This document shows, piece after piece, positions 38,464 through 47,426 of a stretch of DNA of 64,000 bases. The stretch spans positions 2,294,001 through 2,358,000 of the forward strand of contig NC_008009.1 in assembly GCF_000014005.1 (NCBI RefSeq). The letters are read 5' to 3'. The translations under genes were made by a program, and so were the position numbers. Under the pieces are notes generated by a model. It was given only the letters and a program-made list of their open reading frames with translations. It did not search any database and had not been told where the DNA came from. Origin of the DNA: Candidatus Koribacter versatilis Ellin345. Lineage in GTDB: Bacteria; Acidobacteriota; Terriglobia; Terriglobales; Acidobacteriaceae. Position 1 is the stretch's first letter; each line of letters opens with the position of its first letter.

Positions 38464-39063
38464 TTGAGGCGTTGGACTGCATTGCTCGTGGTCGCGGTCT
38501 CGATGCTCGCTTGCGCGCAGGCGCCGGTTGATCGGGATCTGCTCACGAAGAAGCTTGTTGCGGCGGCCTCGGCGCGTGCGCAAGTGCACGTGCGCTACAC
38601 CGGCGAGTACGTGAAGATTGACTATCCCAACGGAGATGTTCCGGCCGATACCGGCGCTTGTACCGACGAGATCATTCGCATCTATCGCGCAGTCGGAATT
38701 GATCTACAAAAACAGGTGCACGAGGACATGGCGAAGCACCTCGCCGACTACCCGATGCACGGCAGACGGACCGACACGAACATCGATCACCGCCGCGTGC
38801 CAAACCTGATGGTGTTCTACTCGAAGTTCGGCGAACGTCTGAGTACCGCGCGCACAGCGGAATATCTGCCGGGCGACATTGTGGCGTGGAACCTCGATGG
38901 CAAGCACACGCACATTGGGATGGTCGTTGATCAGAAGAGCTTGTTCGGGCGCTACAAAGTCCTGCACAACATCGGTGAAGGGCCGCAGATCGAGGATGTG
39001 CTCTTTGACTGGAAGATCATTGGGCACTACCGGTATTGGGGAACGTCGCAGACAACCCAGTGA
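38464..39063 (+). CDS. Secreted DUF1287 protein
   Basis: 199 aa with a short signal peptide (1-19). 'GACTDEIIRIYRAVGIDLQ' (about 61-79), DHRRVPNLMVFYSKFG and LPGDIVAWNL...HIGMVVD are the family core; Cys62 and the His of HTHIG resemble an NlpC/P60-like Cys-His pair, so a cell-wall amidase or related activity is possible. TTG start at 38464 with GAGG 9 bases upstream. Separated from the gene before it by a terminator. Confidence 0.75.
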   Translation: MRRWTALLVVAVSMLACAQAPVDRDLLTKKLVAAASARAQVHVRYTGEYVKIDYPNGDVPADTGACTDEIIRIYRAVGIDLQKQVHEDMAKHLADYPMHGRRTDTNIDHRRVPNLMVFYSKFGERLSTARTAEYLPGDIVAWNLDGKHTHIGMVVDQKSLFGRYKVLHNIGEGPQIEDVLFDWKIIGHYRYWGTSQTTQ

Positions 39064-39069
39064 AGCCCA

Positions 39070-40167
39070 CTATGCCGGCTGCTGCTGCGTCATGCAGTGG
39101 ATGGCGCCGAGACCCCAGATGAAATCGCCGCAATAGATCGGAACAACGCGGCGTGAGGGGAACAACTGCTGAATCGTGGTTAGCGCGGGAAGATCATTGA
39201 CCGAATTAAACACCGGTACCAGCACGCGTTTGTTGGCGATGTAGAAGTTTGCGTAGCTGGCCGGGAGACGTCGCCCTTCGAACCAAACCGGATCCGGCAT
39301 TGGCAGTTTGGCAATCTTTAACGGGCGACCATCCTGGTCGGTCATGTGTTGCAGGCGCTTGTAGTTTTCCAGCAGCGGCGCATGGTTCTCGTCGTCGCGG
39401 TGGTTCTCGCAGGCAACGACGATGGTGTGCTTATCCACGAAGCGGGCGAGGTCGTCCACGTGGCCGTGGGTGTCGTCGCCGGCAATGCCCTTGTTGAGCC
39501 ATAGAGTTTTGGTGCAGCCGAGATAATCGGCGAATACCTGTTCGAGTTCATTGCGCGAGAGATCCGGATTGCGCGCCTGAACATCACTCAGCAGGCATTC
39601 TTCAGTGGTGAGAATGGCGCCGGCGCCGTTGACGTCGATACTGCCGCCTTCGAGGACGACGCGCTTGGCCTTGCCGTTGACTTCGGTCGTCGGCTGCCAG
39701 TTCTCTACATTCAATTCGGTGAGGATCTGCTGCGGGATAGCGTCATCGCGCCGCCAGTCGTTGTATTTCGCCCAGGAGTTGAAACGCCAATCCATGGCGG
39801 CGAGTTTCTTGCCGGCTTTCACGAAGATTGGGCCATAGTCGCGGGTCCAGATGCGATTGGTGGGGTAGTGATGGAATTGGATGCTGCCGTCGGAGCCTTC
39901 AGCGATAACCTGCGCGCGGGTGAGGAACTTGCGGGCACGCTCCTCGCCGGCTTCGTGGTTGACGAGGATGTTCACGCGCTCGTCGTGTGCGAGGTGGCGG
40001 ACGATCTCGGCCATCACCCACTCGATGGGTTCGAATTTCCCCGGCCAGTCGCTGCGGTTGTGCGGCCAGGCGATCCACGTCGCGTAATGGGACTCCCACT
40101 CGGCAGGCATGCGGTAACCGAGAGCGGCAGGAGAACCGGGGGTGGGCGCGACATTCTTCCATTTCAT
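39070..40167 (-). CDS. aguA: Agmatine deiminase
   Basis: 365 aa. Guanidino-modifying fold with 'NRIWTRDYGPIF', EGGSIDVNG, DDTHGHVDDLARF and the nucleophile Cys358 in GAIHCMTQQ at the C-terminus. Converts agmatine to N-carbamoylputrescine and ammonia. Its ATG shares one base with the stop of the gene upstream (TAATG), so translation is coupled. Third gene of the agu operon here. Confidence 0.93.
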   Translation of the reverse strand: MKWKNVAPTPGSPAALGYRMPAEWESHYATWIAWPHNRSDWPGKFEPIEWVMAEIVRHLAHDERVNILVNHEAGEERARKFLTRAQVIAEGSDGSIQFHHYPTNRIWTRDYGPIFVKAGKKLAAMDWRFNSWAKYNDWRRDDAIPQQILTELNVENWQPTTEVNGKAKRVVLEGGSIDVNGAGAILTTEECLLSDVQARNPDLSRNELEQVFADYLGCTKTLWLNKGIAGDDTHGHVDDLARFVDKHTIVVACENHRDDENHAPLLENYKRLQHMTDQDGRPLKIAKLPMPDPVWFEGRRLPASYANFYIANKRVLVPVFNSVNDLPALTTIQQLFPSRRVVPIYCGDFIWGLGAIHCMTQQQPA

Positions 40168-40823
40168 TAAATTAACTTCTTCCCAAGCGTATTGACCCAT
40201 GCGCAAAAGTCGTCGGCTAAACCAGGTGGATTTGCCTGCTTCGTCTGGTATAGAACTGCATCGTAGTACTCCAAGTCGTGGATGATCACCGGAACAGGTT
40301 TGCCTATTTTGCTCACGAGCACAGGGGAGGCATGCAACTGTTGTACGGCTGCAATCACTTGAGCCATGAACAGGCGGTTGATCTGCTCTCCGAGAGCGAT
40401 TGTGCGCTCAAAATCGTTGTCCTCGTCGGCCCTGGTGTAGGACAGCCCAGCTTCGTCAATCCAACGTCGTATGAAGTCGGAATCAGAAGAATCTCCGAAG
40501 ATCACGCGTCGAGACTTAGGCCAGAATGCGTAGTTCCAGGCAGCTTCCTCAGACGATGATGCGGAGAGTCGTCCGCCAGCCTTCACGTTCTTCACCATCA
40601 CTCTAATCCGTTCGCTGGGAGTTCCGGATTTATCGATACCGATCGGAATGGCCTTCCAGTACTGAAGAGTGTTGTATTCGAAGGTCAGCGTGGGTTTTCG
40701 CGGATCGTCTTGATCATCATGAACGCGCGCGGAGACTGCATAGATGTCTGCCGCTATCTGTTCTGGCCAAGCTTGGATCGCATCTCGCATCCGCTCGAAT
40801 AGAAGTTGGCTAAGCGACGCCAT
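40167..40823 (-). CDS. Unknown protein inside the agmatine operon (218 aa)
   Basis: Cytoplasmic, no signal peptide. N-terminal helix 'LSQLLFERMRDAIQAW', then a beta-rich domain with Trp/Tyr. It vaguely resembles SMI1/DUF4303-type proteins but I cannot assign it. GGAG before the ATG; 12 bases after the amidase gene and 1 base overlap with aguA, so it is made with the pathway enzymes. Confidence 0.75.
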   Translation of the reverse strand: MASLSQLLFERMRDAIQAWPEQIAADIYAVSARVHDDQDDPRKPTLTFEYNTLQYWKAIPIGIDKSGTPSERIRVMVKNVKAGGRLSASSSEEAAWNYAFWPKSRRVIFGDSSDSDFIRRWIDEAGLSYTRADEDNDFERTIALGEQINRLFMAQVIAAVQQLHASPVLVSKIGKPVPVIIHDLEYYDAVLYQTKQANPPGLADDFCAWVNTLGKKLI

Positions 40824-40835
40824 TATCCACTCTCC

Positions 40836-41747
40836 TTAGCGGTTCTCGTCGTCGAAGCGATGGGTAATTTTGCCGTAGGAGTCGATGCGGCGGTCGCGCA
40901 AGAATGGCCAGTTGCGGCGGACATCTTCCATGCGCTTGACGTCGATGTCGGCGAGGAGGATTTCTTCTTTATCGTGCGAGGCCTCGGCTATGACCTGGCC
41001 GAACGGATCGGCGATGAACGACCCGCCCCAGAATTCGAGGCCCGCACCCTCAGCGCGATTGCCCCGTATGTCGCCATATTCTTTGCCGACGCGATTGACC
41101 ACGCCAACATACACGCCGTTGGCGATTGCATGCGAGCGCTGGATGGTACGCCAGGCATCGTGCTGCGACTCGCCGAACTCGGCTTTCTCCGCCGGGTGCC
41201 AGCCAATCGCCGTGGGATAGAAGAGCACCTGCGCGCCCTGGAGCGCGGTGAGGCGCGCGCCTTCCGGATACCACTGGTCCCAACAGACGAGCGTGCCGAT
41301 GGGTCCGAACTTGGTTTCAAAAGTCTTGAACCCAAGATCGCCCGGCGTGAAGTAATACTTCTCGTAATAGAGCGGATCGTCGGGGATGTGCATCTTTCGG
41401 TAGATGCCTTTGAGCGCGCCGGCCTCGTCGAGAATGGCGGCGGTGTTGTGGTATAGACCGGGGGCGCGACGCTCGAAGAGGGAAGCGACGACGACAACGC
41501 CGAGTTCGCGCGCGAGATCGCCCATTTTCTTCGTCGCCGGGCCGGGGATGGATTCGGCGAGTTCGAAGAGCGCGGTGTCTTCGCGCTGACAGAAATATTG
41601 CGTCTGGAAAAGTTCGGGCAGACAGATGACGGTCGCGCCCTGCTTCGCGGCGTCGCGTACGCGGTCGAGGGCTTTGGCCATATTTTCTTCGGGCACGGGG
41701 CCGCAGGACATCTGGATCAAACCGATGGTGAACTTCTCAGCAGGCAC
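40836..41747 (-). CDS. aguB: N-carbamoylputrescine amidase
   Basis: 303 aa nitrilase-superfamily enzyme with triad Glu45 (LPELFQ), Lys118 (YRKMHIPDD) and Cys155 (LVCWDQWYPE). 'QSQHD'-like substrate loop reads GESQHDAW, as in AguB. Releases putrescine, CO2 and ammonia from N-carbamoylputrescine. GTG start at 41747 set by GGAGG 6 bases upstream. First gene of the operon aguB-unknown-aguA. Confidence 0.93.
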   Translation of the reverse strand: MPAEKFTIGLIQMSCGPVPEENMAKALDRVRDAAKQGATVICLPELFQTQYFCQREDTALFELAESIPGPATKKMGDLARELGVVVVASLFERRAPGLYHNTAAILDEAGALKGIYRKMHIPDDPLYYEKYYFTPGDLGFKTFETKFGPIGTLVCWDQWYPEGARLTALQGAQVLFYPTAIGWHPAEKAEFGESQHDAWRTIQRSHAIANGVYVGVVNRVGKEYGDIRGNRAEGAGLEFWGGSFIADPFGQVIAEASHDKEEILLADIDVKRMEDVRRNWPFLRDRRIDSYGKITHRFDDENR

Positions 41748-41789
41748 GCGATTCCTCCACCGCAATTCTGTAGCATAACAAAACCAAAT

Positions 41790-41918
41790 CTTTAACCACG
41801 AAGGGCACAAAGGCGCACGAGGGTTTTTTTAAAAAATTTGATGAATGTAGAGTGGCTGAAGATGCGAAGCCAGCCCACCAAATCGCTTCGTGAACCTTCG
41901 TGCACTCCGTGGTTAAAG
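41790..41918. repeat. Inverted-repeat element, about 130 bp
   Basis: Ends are CTTTAACCACGAAGGGCACA (41790) and, inverted, GCACTCCGTGGTTAAAG (to 41918); 21 of the outer 24 bases match. The centre has TTTTTTTAAAAAATTTG. No coding capacity. Lies between aguB and the DHS-like gene; similar in size to the element at 54648. Confidence 0.75.
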
Positions 41919-42020
41919 AAGTTGCATTTGACGTTCTCCGTCGAAGAAATTAACTTGAAACGTTCTGATTCCACTCGCATTCCTTCCTGAGCAGCGAGCA
42001 ATAGAATTCCGAGGTGAAAA

Positions 42021-43094
42021 GTGTCTGAGCATAACCATCACGATGAAGGCGCTGGTATCGAGCGCGAACTGCACGATCCGATTTCCGACAAGCTGGTTGC
42101 ACTTGAGCCGCTCGACCTTTCGAAGATCCACACTGTCGACGACATGGTGCGCGCGATGGCGAAGACGGCGTTTACGGGACGCCAACTTGGTCTCGCCGCC
42201 GATGTACTCGAGGCGATGGCGCGCGACAAAGAGGCGTTTGTCGTGATGACGCTGGCCGGCGCGATGACCGTGGCGAAGCAGGGATTGATCGTCGCCGACC
42301 TGGTGGATGCGGGGATCGTGAAGACGATCGTTTCTACCGGCGCGCTGATGGCGCACGGCCTGGTGGAAGCTGCGGGCAAGTCGCACTTCGTGTACGACGA
42401 GAAGATGAACGACGTCGAGCTTTACGAAGCTGGGTACAACCGCGTGTACGACACGCTGGAGCCGGAGACGAACTTGAACTTCGTCGAAGGTATCGTCGCG
42501 AAGATTCTCGAGAAGTGGGACGCCGACGAGGTGATGTGTTCGTACAAACTGAACCGCGAGATCGGGCGCTACCTGCACGAGCACGTGGCAGGGCGCGGGA
42601 TCCTGAAGTCGGCGTTCGAGAAGAATGTGCCAGTGTTCGTGCCTGCGTTTACGGACTCAGAGATGGGATTGGACGTTGCTCTGCACAACCGCAAGCGCAT
42701 TAAAGAAGGGCGGAAGACGATCGACTTCAACCCGTTCCTCGATCTCGAATACTTCGCTGAGAACCTATTGAAGCAGGTGCGGCTGGGAATTTTCACCATC
42801 GGCGGCGGCGTGCCGCGTAATTGGTCGCAGCAGTTCGGGCCGTTCATCGAGCTGCGGCATCGTCGCGGTGGGGAAGACCTGCCGTTGAAGCGCTACCACT
42901 ACGGACTCCGCATTTGTCCAGAGCCGGTGCACTGGGGCGGTTTGTCGGGCTCGCCATACAGCGAGGCGATTTCGTGGGGCAAGTTCGTGCCTCCAGCGGA
43001 GGGTGGCAAGTTCGGCGAAGTGTTCGTGGATGCCACCGTAGGGCTGCCGATGATTGTGGGCGCGGTGCTGGAGAGGCTGAAAAAGAACAAGTAG
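42021..43094 (+). CDS. Deoxyhypusine/homospermidine synthase-like protein
   Basis: 357 aa, whole deoxyhypusine synthase fold. NAD-binding segments TIVSTGALMAHG and 'FTIGGGVPRNW'; the Schiff-base Lys is K321 in EAISWGKF. Bacteria lack eIF5A, and bacterial members are reported to make homospermidine from putrescine or spermidine. The putrescine genes on either side favour that here; still an inference. GTG start after GAGGTGAAAA. Confidence 0.88.
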   Translation: MSEHNHHDEGAGIERELHDPISDKLVALEPLDLSKIHTVDDMVRAMAKTAFTGRQLGLAADVLEAMARDKEAFVVMTLAGAMTVAKQGLIVADLVDAGIVKTIVSTGALMAHGLVEAAGKSHFVYDEKMNDVELYEAGYNRVYDTLEPETNLNFVEGIVAKILEKWDADEVMCSYKLNREIGRYLHEHVAGRGILKSAFEKNVPVFVPAFTDSEMGLDVALHNRKRIKEGRKTIDFNPFLDLEYFAENLLKQVRLGIFTIGGGVPRNWSQQFGPFIELRHRRGGEDLPLKRYHYGLRICPEPVHWGGLSGSPYSEAISWGKFVPPAEGGKFGEVFVDATVGLPMIVGAVLERLKKNK

Positions 43095-43208
43095 GGAAGT
43101 CCGACACAGAATGACGACGCCTGGCAAATATGTCAGCCGTTTTGTTCACCGATTCAAACGTCGCGATATTGATAGACATCCGGCGGAGACTTCGGCAGCA
43201 TACAGAGC

Positions 43209-43964
43209 ATGTCGACCTCGACGTTTGGGTTTACATCCCAACCCGCAGAAGCCAGTCAGACCGAGGCACCAGGGGCCGCCGCTCATTCCAAGGTGCGTTG
43301 GCTTGAACTTGGCCTCGTACTGCTCGTTACCATTTTGCCATCCATCGTTAGCAGCGTATTCACTCTGCACGTGGGCAAGCCGATAGAGGGAGTTTCAAGC
43401 GCTCGCTATGTGTTGGGGTGGCTACATCAGGCAGGTGGGTTATGTCTGCTCGGCTATGTTCTGCACCGTAGCGGCCGGGGGTTTCAGTCGATCGGATTGC
43501 ACTTTGCGGTTCGCGGTGTTGGAGTTGGCCTGCTCGTCTTACTCTGGGCCTATCTGCTGAATGTTGTTGTCCGCATCTCGATAAGTCCCGTCATTAAGTC
43601 TTTGGCAGGCATAGGCTTCGCGCATCGCGACATGAGCGGGCTCTTTACCATCGCAAGCCCGGGGATTTTGGTGATTTATTTGCTCGTGAATGCCTGGTAT
43701 GAAGAGCTAATCGCGCGGGCTTACTTCATGACAGAACTTACTGCCCTTACCGGCTCTGCGTGGCTGGCCGTAGTGCTGAGCACGATCGTGCAGGCAAGCT
43801 ACCATCTGTATCAAGGTTGGTACAACGCTTTCAGTGTGGGACTGATCTTCTTTGCCTATTCTCTTTACTATGCCAAAACGCGGAACATCTTCCCGGTAAT
43901 TGTCGCTCATACTTTGCAGGACCTGGTCGCAGGCCTGATCTACTGGCATCGGCTACATCGGTAA
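43209..43964 (+). CDS. CPBP family intramembrane metalloprotease
   Basis: 251 aa, about seven membrane helices. Motif 1 EE(165-166)LIAR170, motif 2 His199 (QASYHLYQG), motif 3 His234 (IVAHTLQD) form the CAAX/ABI protease active site in the membrane. Substrate unknown. It lies between polyamine genes but shares no evident role with them. Confidence 0.88.
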   Translation: MSTSTFGFTSQPAEASQTEAPGAAAHSKVRWLELGLVLLVTILPSIVSSVFTLHVGKPIEGVSSARYVLGWLHQAGGLCLLGYVLHRSGRGFQSIGLHFAVRGVGVGLLVLLWAYLLNVVVRISISPVIKSLAGIGFAHRDMSGLFTIASPGILVIYLLVNAWYEELIARAYFMTELTALTGSAWLAVVLSTIVQASYHLYQGWYNAFSVGLIFFAYSLYYAKTRNIFPVIVAHTLQDLVAGLIYWHRLHR

Positions 43965-43983
43965 TTGGCAAGACAAGAAAAGA

Positions 43984-44004
43984 GGCGCGATCTCTCGCGC
44001 CTTT
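43984..44004. terminator. Bidirectional intrinsic terminator
   Basis: Stem GGCGCGA / TCGCGCC with loop TCTC, then TTTC; A-rich on the other side (GACAAGAAAAGA). Separates the convergent genes ending at 43964 and 44027. Confidence 0.8.
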
Positions 44005-44026
44005 CATCACTTCGATACTTATCTAA

Positions 44027-44584
44027 CTATTCGAAAATCAGAATCGCAGCTGCGATCGTGGTGGTCCACAAGGCCTTCTTGTCGCCAACCGCCGATTGCG
44101 TGGTGTTCATGGTGCGCACGATCTTGTTCGAGAGACGATAGACTTCCTTCTTCTCGTCCCAGCTCTTGTCGGGGTCGAACTCGACATCCAGCGTGGTGGC
44201 GAGCATTTCGGCGGCAAGTTCCTCAGCGTAGTCGCCGGCGATGTCGTCGGTTTCGCCAAAAGAGTGGTGTTCGCTGAGATAGCCGTAGGTGCTGTGATCT
44301 GCCGGTTGCGCCAGGCCGATGCTCGAAGCGACAAGGCGGTGCGGCTCGCGAGTGGAGTTCTCGGCCACAACGGCAAAAACGACCTCGCCGGGGCTGAGAT
44401 ACTTCAGGCCTTCCTTGCGCGAGATCAATTTGCAGTTGGGCGGAAAGATCGACGATACCCGAACGAGGTTTTGCGCCGCGATGCCGGCGTCACGCAATGC
44501 GAGCTCAAAGCTGGTGAGCCGCTCCTTATGTTTCCCTACACCCTTGGTGAGGAAAATCCGTTTGGGAACCATGTCTTTGCCCAA
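44027..44584 (-). CDS. Pyruvoyl-dependent arginine decarboxylase
   Basis: 185 aa, usual PvlArgDC length. Self-cleavage site is Ser44-Ser45 in [10 protein letters not shown]; cleavage turns the second Ser into the pyruvoyl group. FAVVAENST and [10 protein letters not shown] are family motifs. Converts arginine to agmatine, the substrate of aguA. Start taken as TTG 44584 because GGAGG lies 7 bases upstream; ATG 44572 lacks that spacing. Separate from the agu operon by 2.4 kb. Confidence 0.92.
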   Translation of the reverse strand: MGKDMVPKRIFLTKGVGKHKERLTSFELALRDAGIAAQNLVRVSSIFPPNCKLISRKEGLKYLSPGEVVFAVVAENSTREPHRLVASSIGLAQPADHSTYGYLSEHHSFGETDDIAGDYAEELAAEMLATTLDVEFDPDKSWDEKKEVYRLSNKIVRTMNTTQSAVGDKKALWTTTIAAAILIFE

Positions 44585-44682
44585 ATTTCTACCTCCAGAA
44601 GTTTGATTGAAACAAAAAAATAACACAGTGAATATCGCCGTGCGTCATTTGACAAAAAAATTCGATAAAAAAGTTCGGATTG

Positions 44683-45585
44683 CTACTTCGCACGCTCGAA
44701 AGCGGGAGATTTCAGCTTGACTGCGATATCGATGAAGGCCTGCGCAGCACGGCTCAGGACTTTGTCTTTGCGGTAGACGAGCGCCAGTTCGCGACGGATG
44801 TGGGCGTCGGCGATGGCGATTTCGCAGAGCACGCCGGCCTTCACGTCCTCCACGATGTTCGACTTCGCAATAAAACCAATACCGAGGTTCGCTGCGACGA
44901 AGCGCTTCATCAGTTCGACGGAGTCGAGTTCCATAGAGACGTTGACTTCAAGATGGCGTTCTTCGAAGACGCTCTCCAGGCTGTCGCGGGTGCGGCCGAG
45001 TTTGGGGAGGAGCAGGGGATATTGCGCTGCGTCGGCGATGAGTGCGGATTTGCGCTTCGAGAGCGGATGGCCGGGCGGCGTCATAATGACCAACTCTTCG
45101 CGGTGAATGGGCACTACGGAGAGTCGCTTATCGGAAACAGGCAGCGAAACGACGCCAAAATCGACGGCGTTGAAGTTCACCGCATCGAGGATCTTGGCAT
45201 GCTCGGAACGGCGAATATTGACGCCTACGCGCGGGTATTGCTTCTTGTATTGCGCGAAAACTTCCGGGAGGACATGCAGGCAAGTCGCTTCATTGGCGGC
45301 CACCACGACTTCGCCGCGTGGCACTTCGTCCATCTCTTTCAGCGCGGAGAGAACGTTCTTGCGGGCCTCGAGCGCTTCTTCGACATACTTGAGGAAGTGC
45401 TTGCCAGCGGCGGTCACGGAGACACGGCCGCCCGAACGGTCGAGCAACTTGGCGCCGACTTCTTCTTCCATGGCGCGGATCTGCGCCGAAATGGCTGGCT
45501 GGGTGCGGAAACGTTGTTCAGCCGCACGCGAGAAGCTGCTTAATCGCGCAACGGCCAGAAATGTCTCGAGCTGGTCGAAATCCAT
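44683..45585 (-). CDS. LysR family transcriptional regulator
   Basis: 300 aa. N-terminal winged helix (2-60: QLETFLAVARLSSFSRAAE, TQPAISAQIRAMEEEVG) and a periplasmic-binding-like effector domain (about 90-295). Divergent from the alcohol dehydrogenase at 45745, the usual arrangement for a LysR target, and next to the arginine decarboxylase. Effector unknown. Confidence 0.92.
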   Translation of the reverse strand: MDFDQLETFLAVARLSSFSRAAEQRFRTQPAISAQIRAMEEEVGAKLLDRSGGRVSVTAAGKHFLKYVEEALEARKNVLSALKEMDEVPRGEVVVAANEATCLHVLPEVFAQYKKQYPRVGVNIRRSEHAKILDAVNFNAVDFGVVSLPVSDKRLSVVPIHREELVIMTPPGHPLSKRKSALIADAAQYPLLLPKLGRTRDSLESVFEERHLEVNVSMELDSVELMKRFVAANLGIGFIAKSNIVEDVKAGVLCEIAIADAHIRRELALVYRKDKVLSRAAQAFIDIAVKLKSPAFERAK

Positions 45586-45744
45586 GGACGTGGGAATGAT
45601 ACCGCGAGTCACCGATTCCGCAGGCACTCCAAATTGGGAGAAAGTGTTGCCCCCTTCTGCATTCCGCCCCCGCGTACTAATCTAGTGGAGTGCTGCAGTG
45701 TTCTGTTGAGCAATGTTCCGTAATTTTCCAGGGAGAAGTCCAAG

Positions 45745-46800
45745 ATGATTCCTGCAAGAGGATATGCTGCCCCTTCCGCCACATCACCGTTGTCTCCTTT
45801 CACCTTTGAACGCCGCGATCCCGGCCCTACCGATGTCGTGATCGAGATCCTCTACTGCGGCATCTGCCACTCCGACATTCACACGGTTCGCAATGAGTGG
45901 AGCTCAGTGATGCAGACGACGTATCCATGTGTCCCCGGACATGAAATTGTGGGCCGGGTGACCAAGGTCGGCAAGGATGTGAAGAAGTTCAAGGAAGGCG
46001 ACAGCGTTGGCGTTGGCTGCCTGGTCGATTCCGACCGGACCTGCCCCAACTGCCAGGCTGACGAAGAGCAATTCTGTCCGCACAGCGTATTCACTTACAA
46101 CGGGCCCGACAAAGGCAATCCGGGAAAGCCGACGTATGGTGGCTACGCGAACAGCATCGTGGTGACCGAACATTTTGTTCTGAAGATTTCGCCGAAGCTG
46201 GATCCTGCGGGCGCTGCACCGCTGCTCTGTGCCGGGATCACGACCTACTCGCCGCTGCGGTACTGGAAAGTAGGCAAGGGAATGAAAGTCGGTGTCGTGG
46301 GTCTTGGCGGCCTCGGGCACATGGGTCTGAAATTCGCTCATGCTTTTGGCGCGCACGTGGTGCAGTTCACGACATCGCCGAGCAAGGAAGCCGAGGCGAA
46401 GAGACTTGGTGCCGACGAAGTGGTGCTATCGAAAGACCCGGATGCAATGAAGAAGCAGATGGGGACGTTCGATTTCATCCTCGATACCGTTTCCGCAGAG
46501 CACGACGTTCAGGCGGAGATTGGTCTTCTCAAGCGGAATGGCGTATTGACACTAGTAGGCGCTCCTCCGAAGCCCATGTCGATCCTGGGCTTCAGCCTGC
46601 TCTTCGGACGCAAAACGCTGGCGGGTTCGCTCATCGGCGGATTGAAAGAAACGCAGGAGATGCTGGATTTCTGCGCCGAGCATGGCATCGTTAGCGATAT
46701 CGAGATGACGCCAATTCAGAAGGTCAACGAGGCGTATGAGCGCGTATTGAAGAGCGATGTTCGGTATCGGTTTGTGATTGATATGGCGTCGTTAAAGTAA
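45745..46800 (+). CDS. Zinc alcohol dehydrogenase, CAD/YahK-like
   Basis: 351 aa MDR enzyme. Catalytic zinc: Cys41 (GICHSD), His66-Glu67 (PGHEIVG); structural zinc Cys cluster 'DRTCPNCQADEEQFC'. Rossmann VGVVGLGGLGHMG near 182-194. Reduces aldehydes, typically with NADPH. AGGGAGAAG upstream of the ATG. Likely LysR target. Confidence 0.92.
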   Translation: MIPARGYAAPSATSPLSPFTFERRDPGPTDVVIEILYCGICHSDIHTVRNEWSSVMQTTYPCVPGHEIVGRVTKVGKDVKKFKEGDSVGVGCLVDSDRTCPNCQADEEQFCPHSVFTYNGPDKGNPGKPTYGGYANSIVVTEHFVLKISPKLDPAGAAPLLCAGITTYSPLRYWKVGKGMKVGVVGLGGLGHMGLKFAHAFGAHVVQFTTSPSKEAEAKRLGADEVVLSKDPDAMKKQMGTFDFILDTVSAEHDVQAEIGLLKRNGVLTLVGAPPKPMSILGFSLLFGRKTLAGSLIGGLKETQEMLDFCAEHGIVSDIEMTPIQKVNEAYERVLKSDVRYRFVIDMASLK

Positions 46801-46819
46801 TCGATGCAGAAGAATGACG

Positions 46820-46846
46820 GGCGCGGCACGGAGCCGCGCCTTTTCT
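46820..46846 (+). terminator. Intrinsic terminator
   Basis: Stem GGCGCGGC / GCCGCGCC, loop ACGGA, tail TTTTCT. Starts 20 bases after the dehydrogenase stop; its tail overlaps the stop of the convergent OsmC-like gene. Confidence 0.85.
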
Positions 46847-47327
46847 ATTGCGCGACAGCGTTTACAACTTCAATGATCGCGTGGCAGTGAACAGGGAACT
46901 TCACGGAACGCGCGATGAAGCAGAGGTGATGGGCTTCATCGTGAAGCGCCGCAGCTTTCCCGGGATCTGAGCCGGCAGTGATTTTTACCTTTGGGCAGAG
47001 GTCAACTCCCAGGAATTGGCCGGAGCCGTCGGCGTTTTCTTGCATTACGCCGGTAGCGTTGTCCTCATACCCCACCACCACGACGCCATTTACCGCGCAG
47101 AGATGCAAGTACCAGAGCAGGTGACAGGACGACAGCGAAGACACCAGCAACTCCTCCGGGTTATAGCGCGAGGCGTCGCCGCGAAAGTGTGGGTCGCTGG
47201 AGCCGGGAATGTCCGGCTTACCGGCAGCGGAGTGGATGTGGTCGCGGCGGTAGGCCTTGTAATCGCTGGTGCCGTGACCATCGTTCCCCGTCCACTTCAT
47301 GCTGACTTCGTAGGTATGTTCCTTCAC
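46845..47327 (-). CDS. OsmC family protein
   Basis: 160 aa. 'PEELLVSSLSSCHLLWYLHL' carries the conserved Cys68, and 'AHHLCFIARSVKFPVHC' the second family region, where the usual ACP Cys motif is altered. OsmC/Ohr proteins reduce organic hydroperoxides, but this subgroup is less certain. GTG 47327 has AAGGAG 6 bases upstream. Confidence 0.85.
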   Translation of the reverse strand: MKEHTYEVSMKWTGNDGHGTSDYKAYRRDHIHSAAGKPDIPGSSDPHFRGDASRYNPEELLVSSLSSCHLLWYLHLCAVNGVVVVGYEDNATGVMQENADGSGQFLGVDLCPKVKITAGSDPGKAAALHDEAHHLCFIARSVKFPVHCHAIIEVVNAVAQ

Positions 47328-47426
47328 GACTGACTCCTTACGACCTTCACGAGTTCCTCGACTCCTAGAATGAGTGGATGATCCTAGTCGCTGCAAAGCA
47401 ACTCGATATTTAAACTGGGTGCTGCT

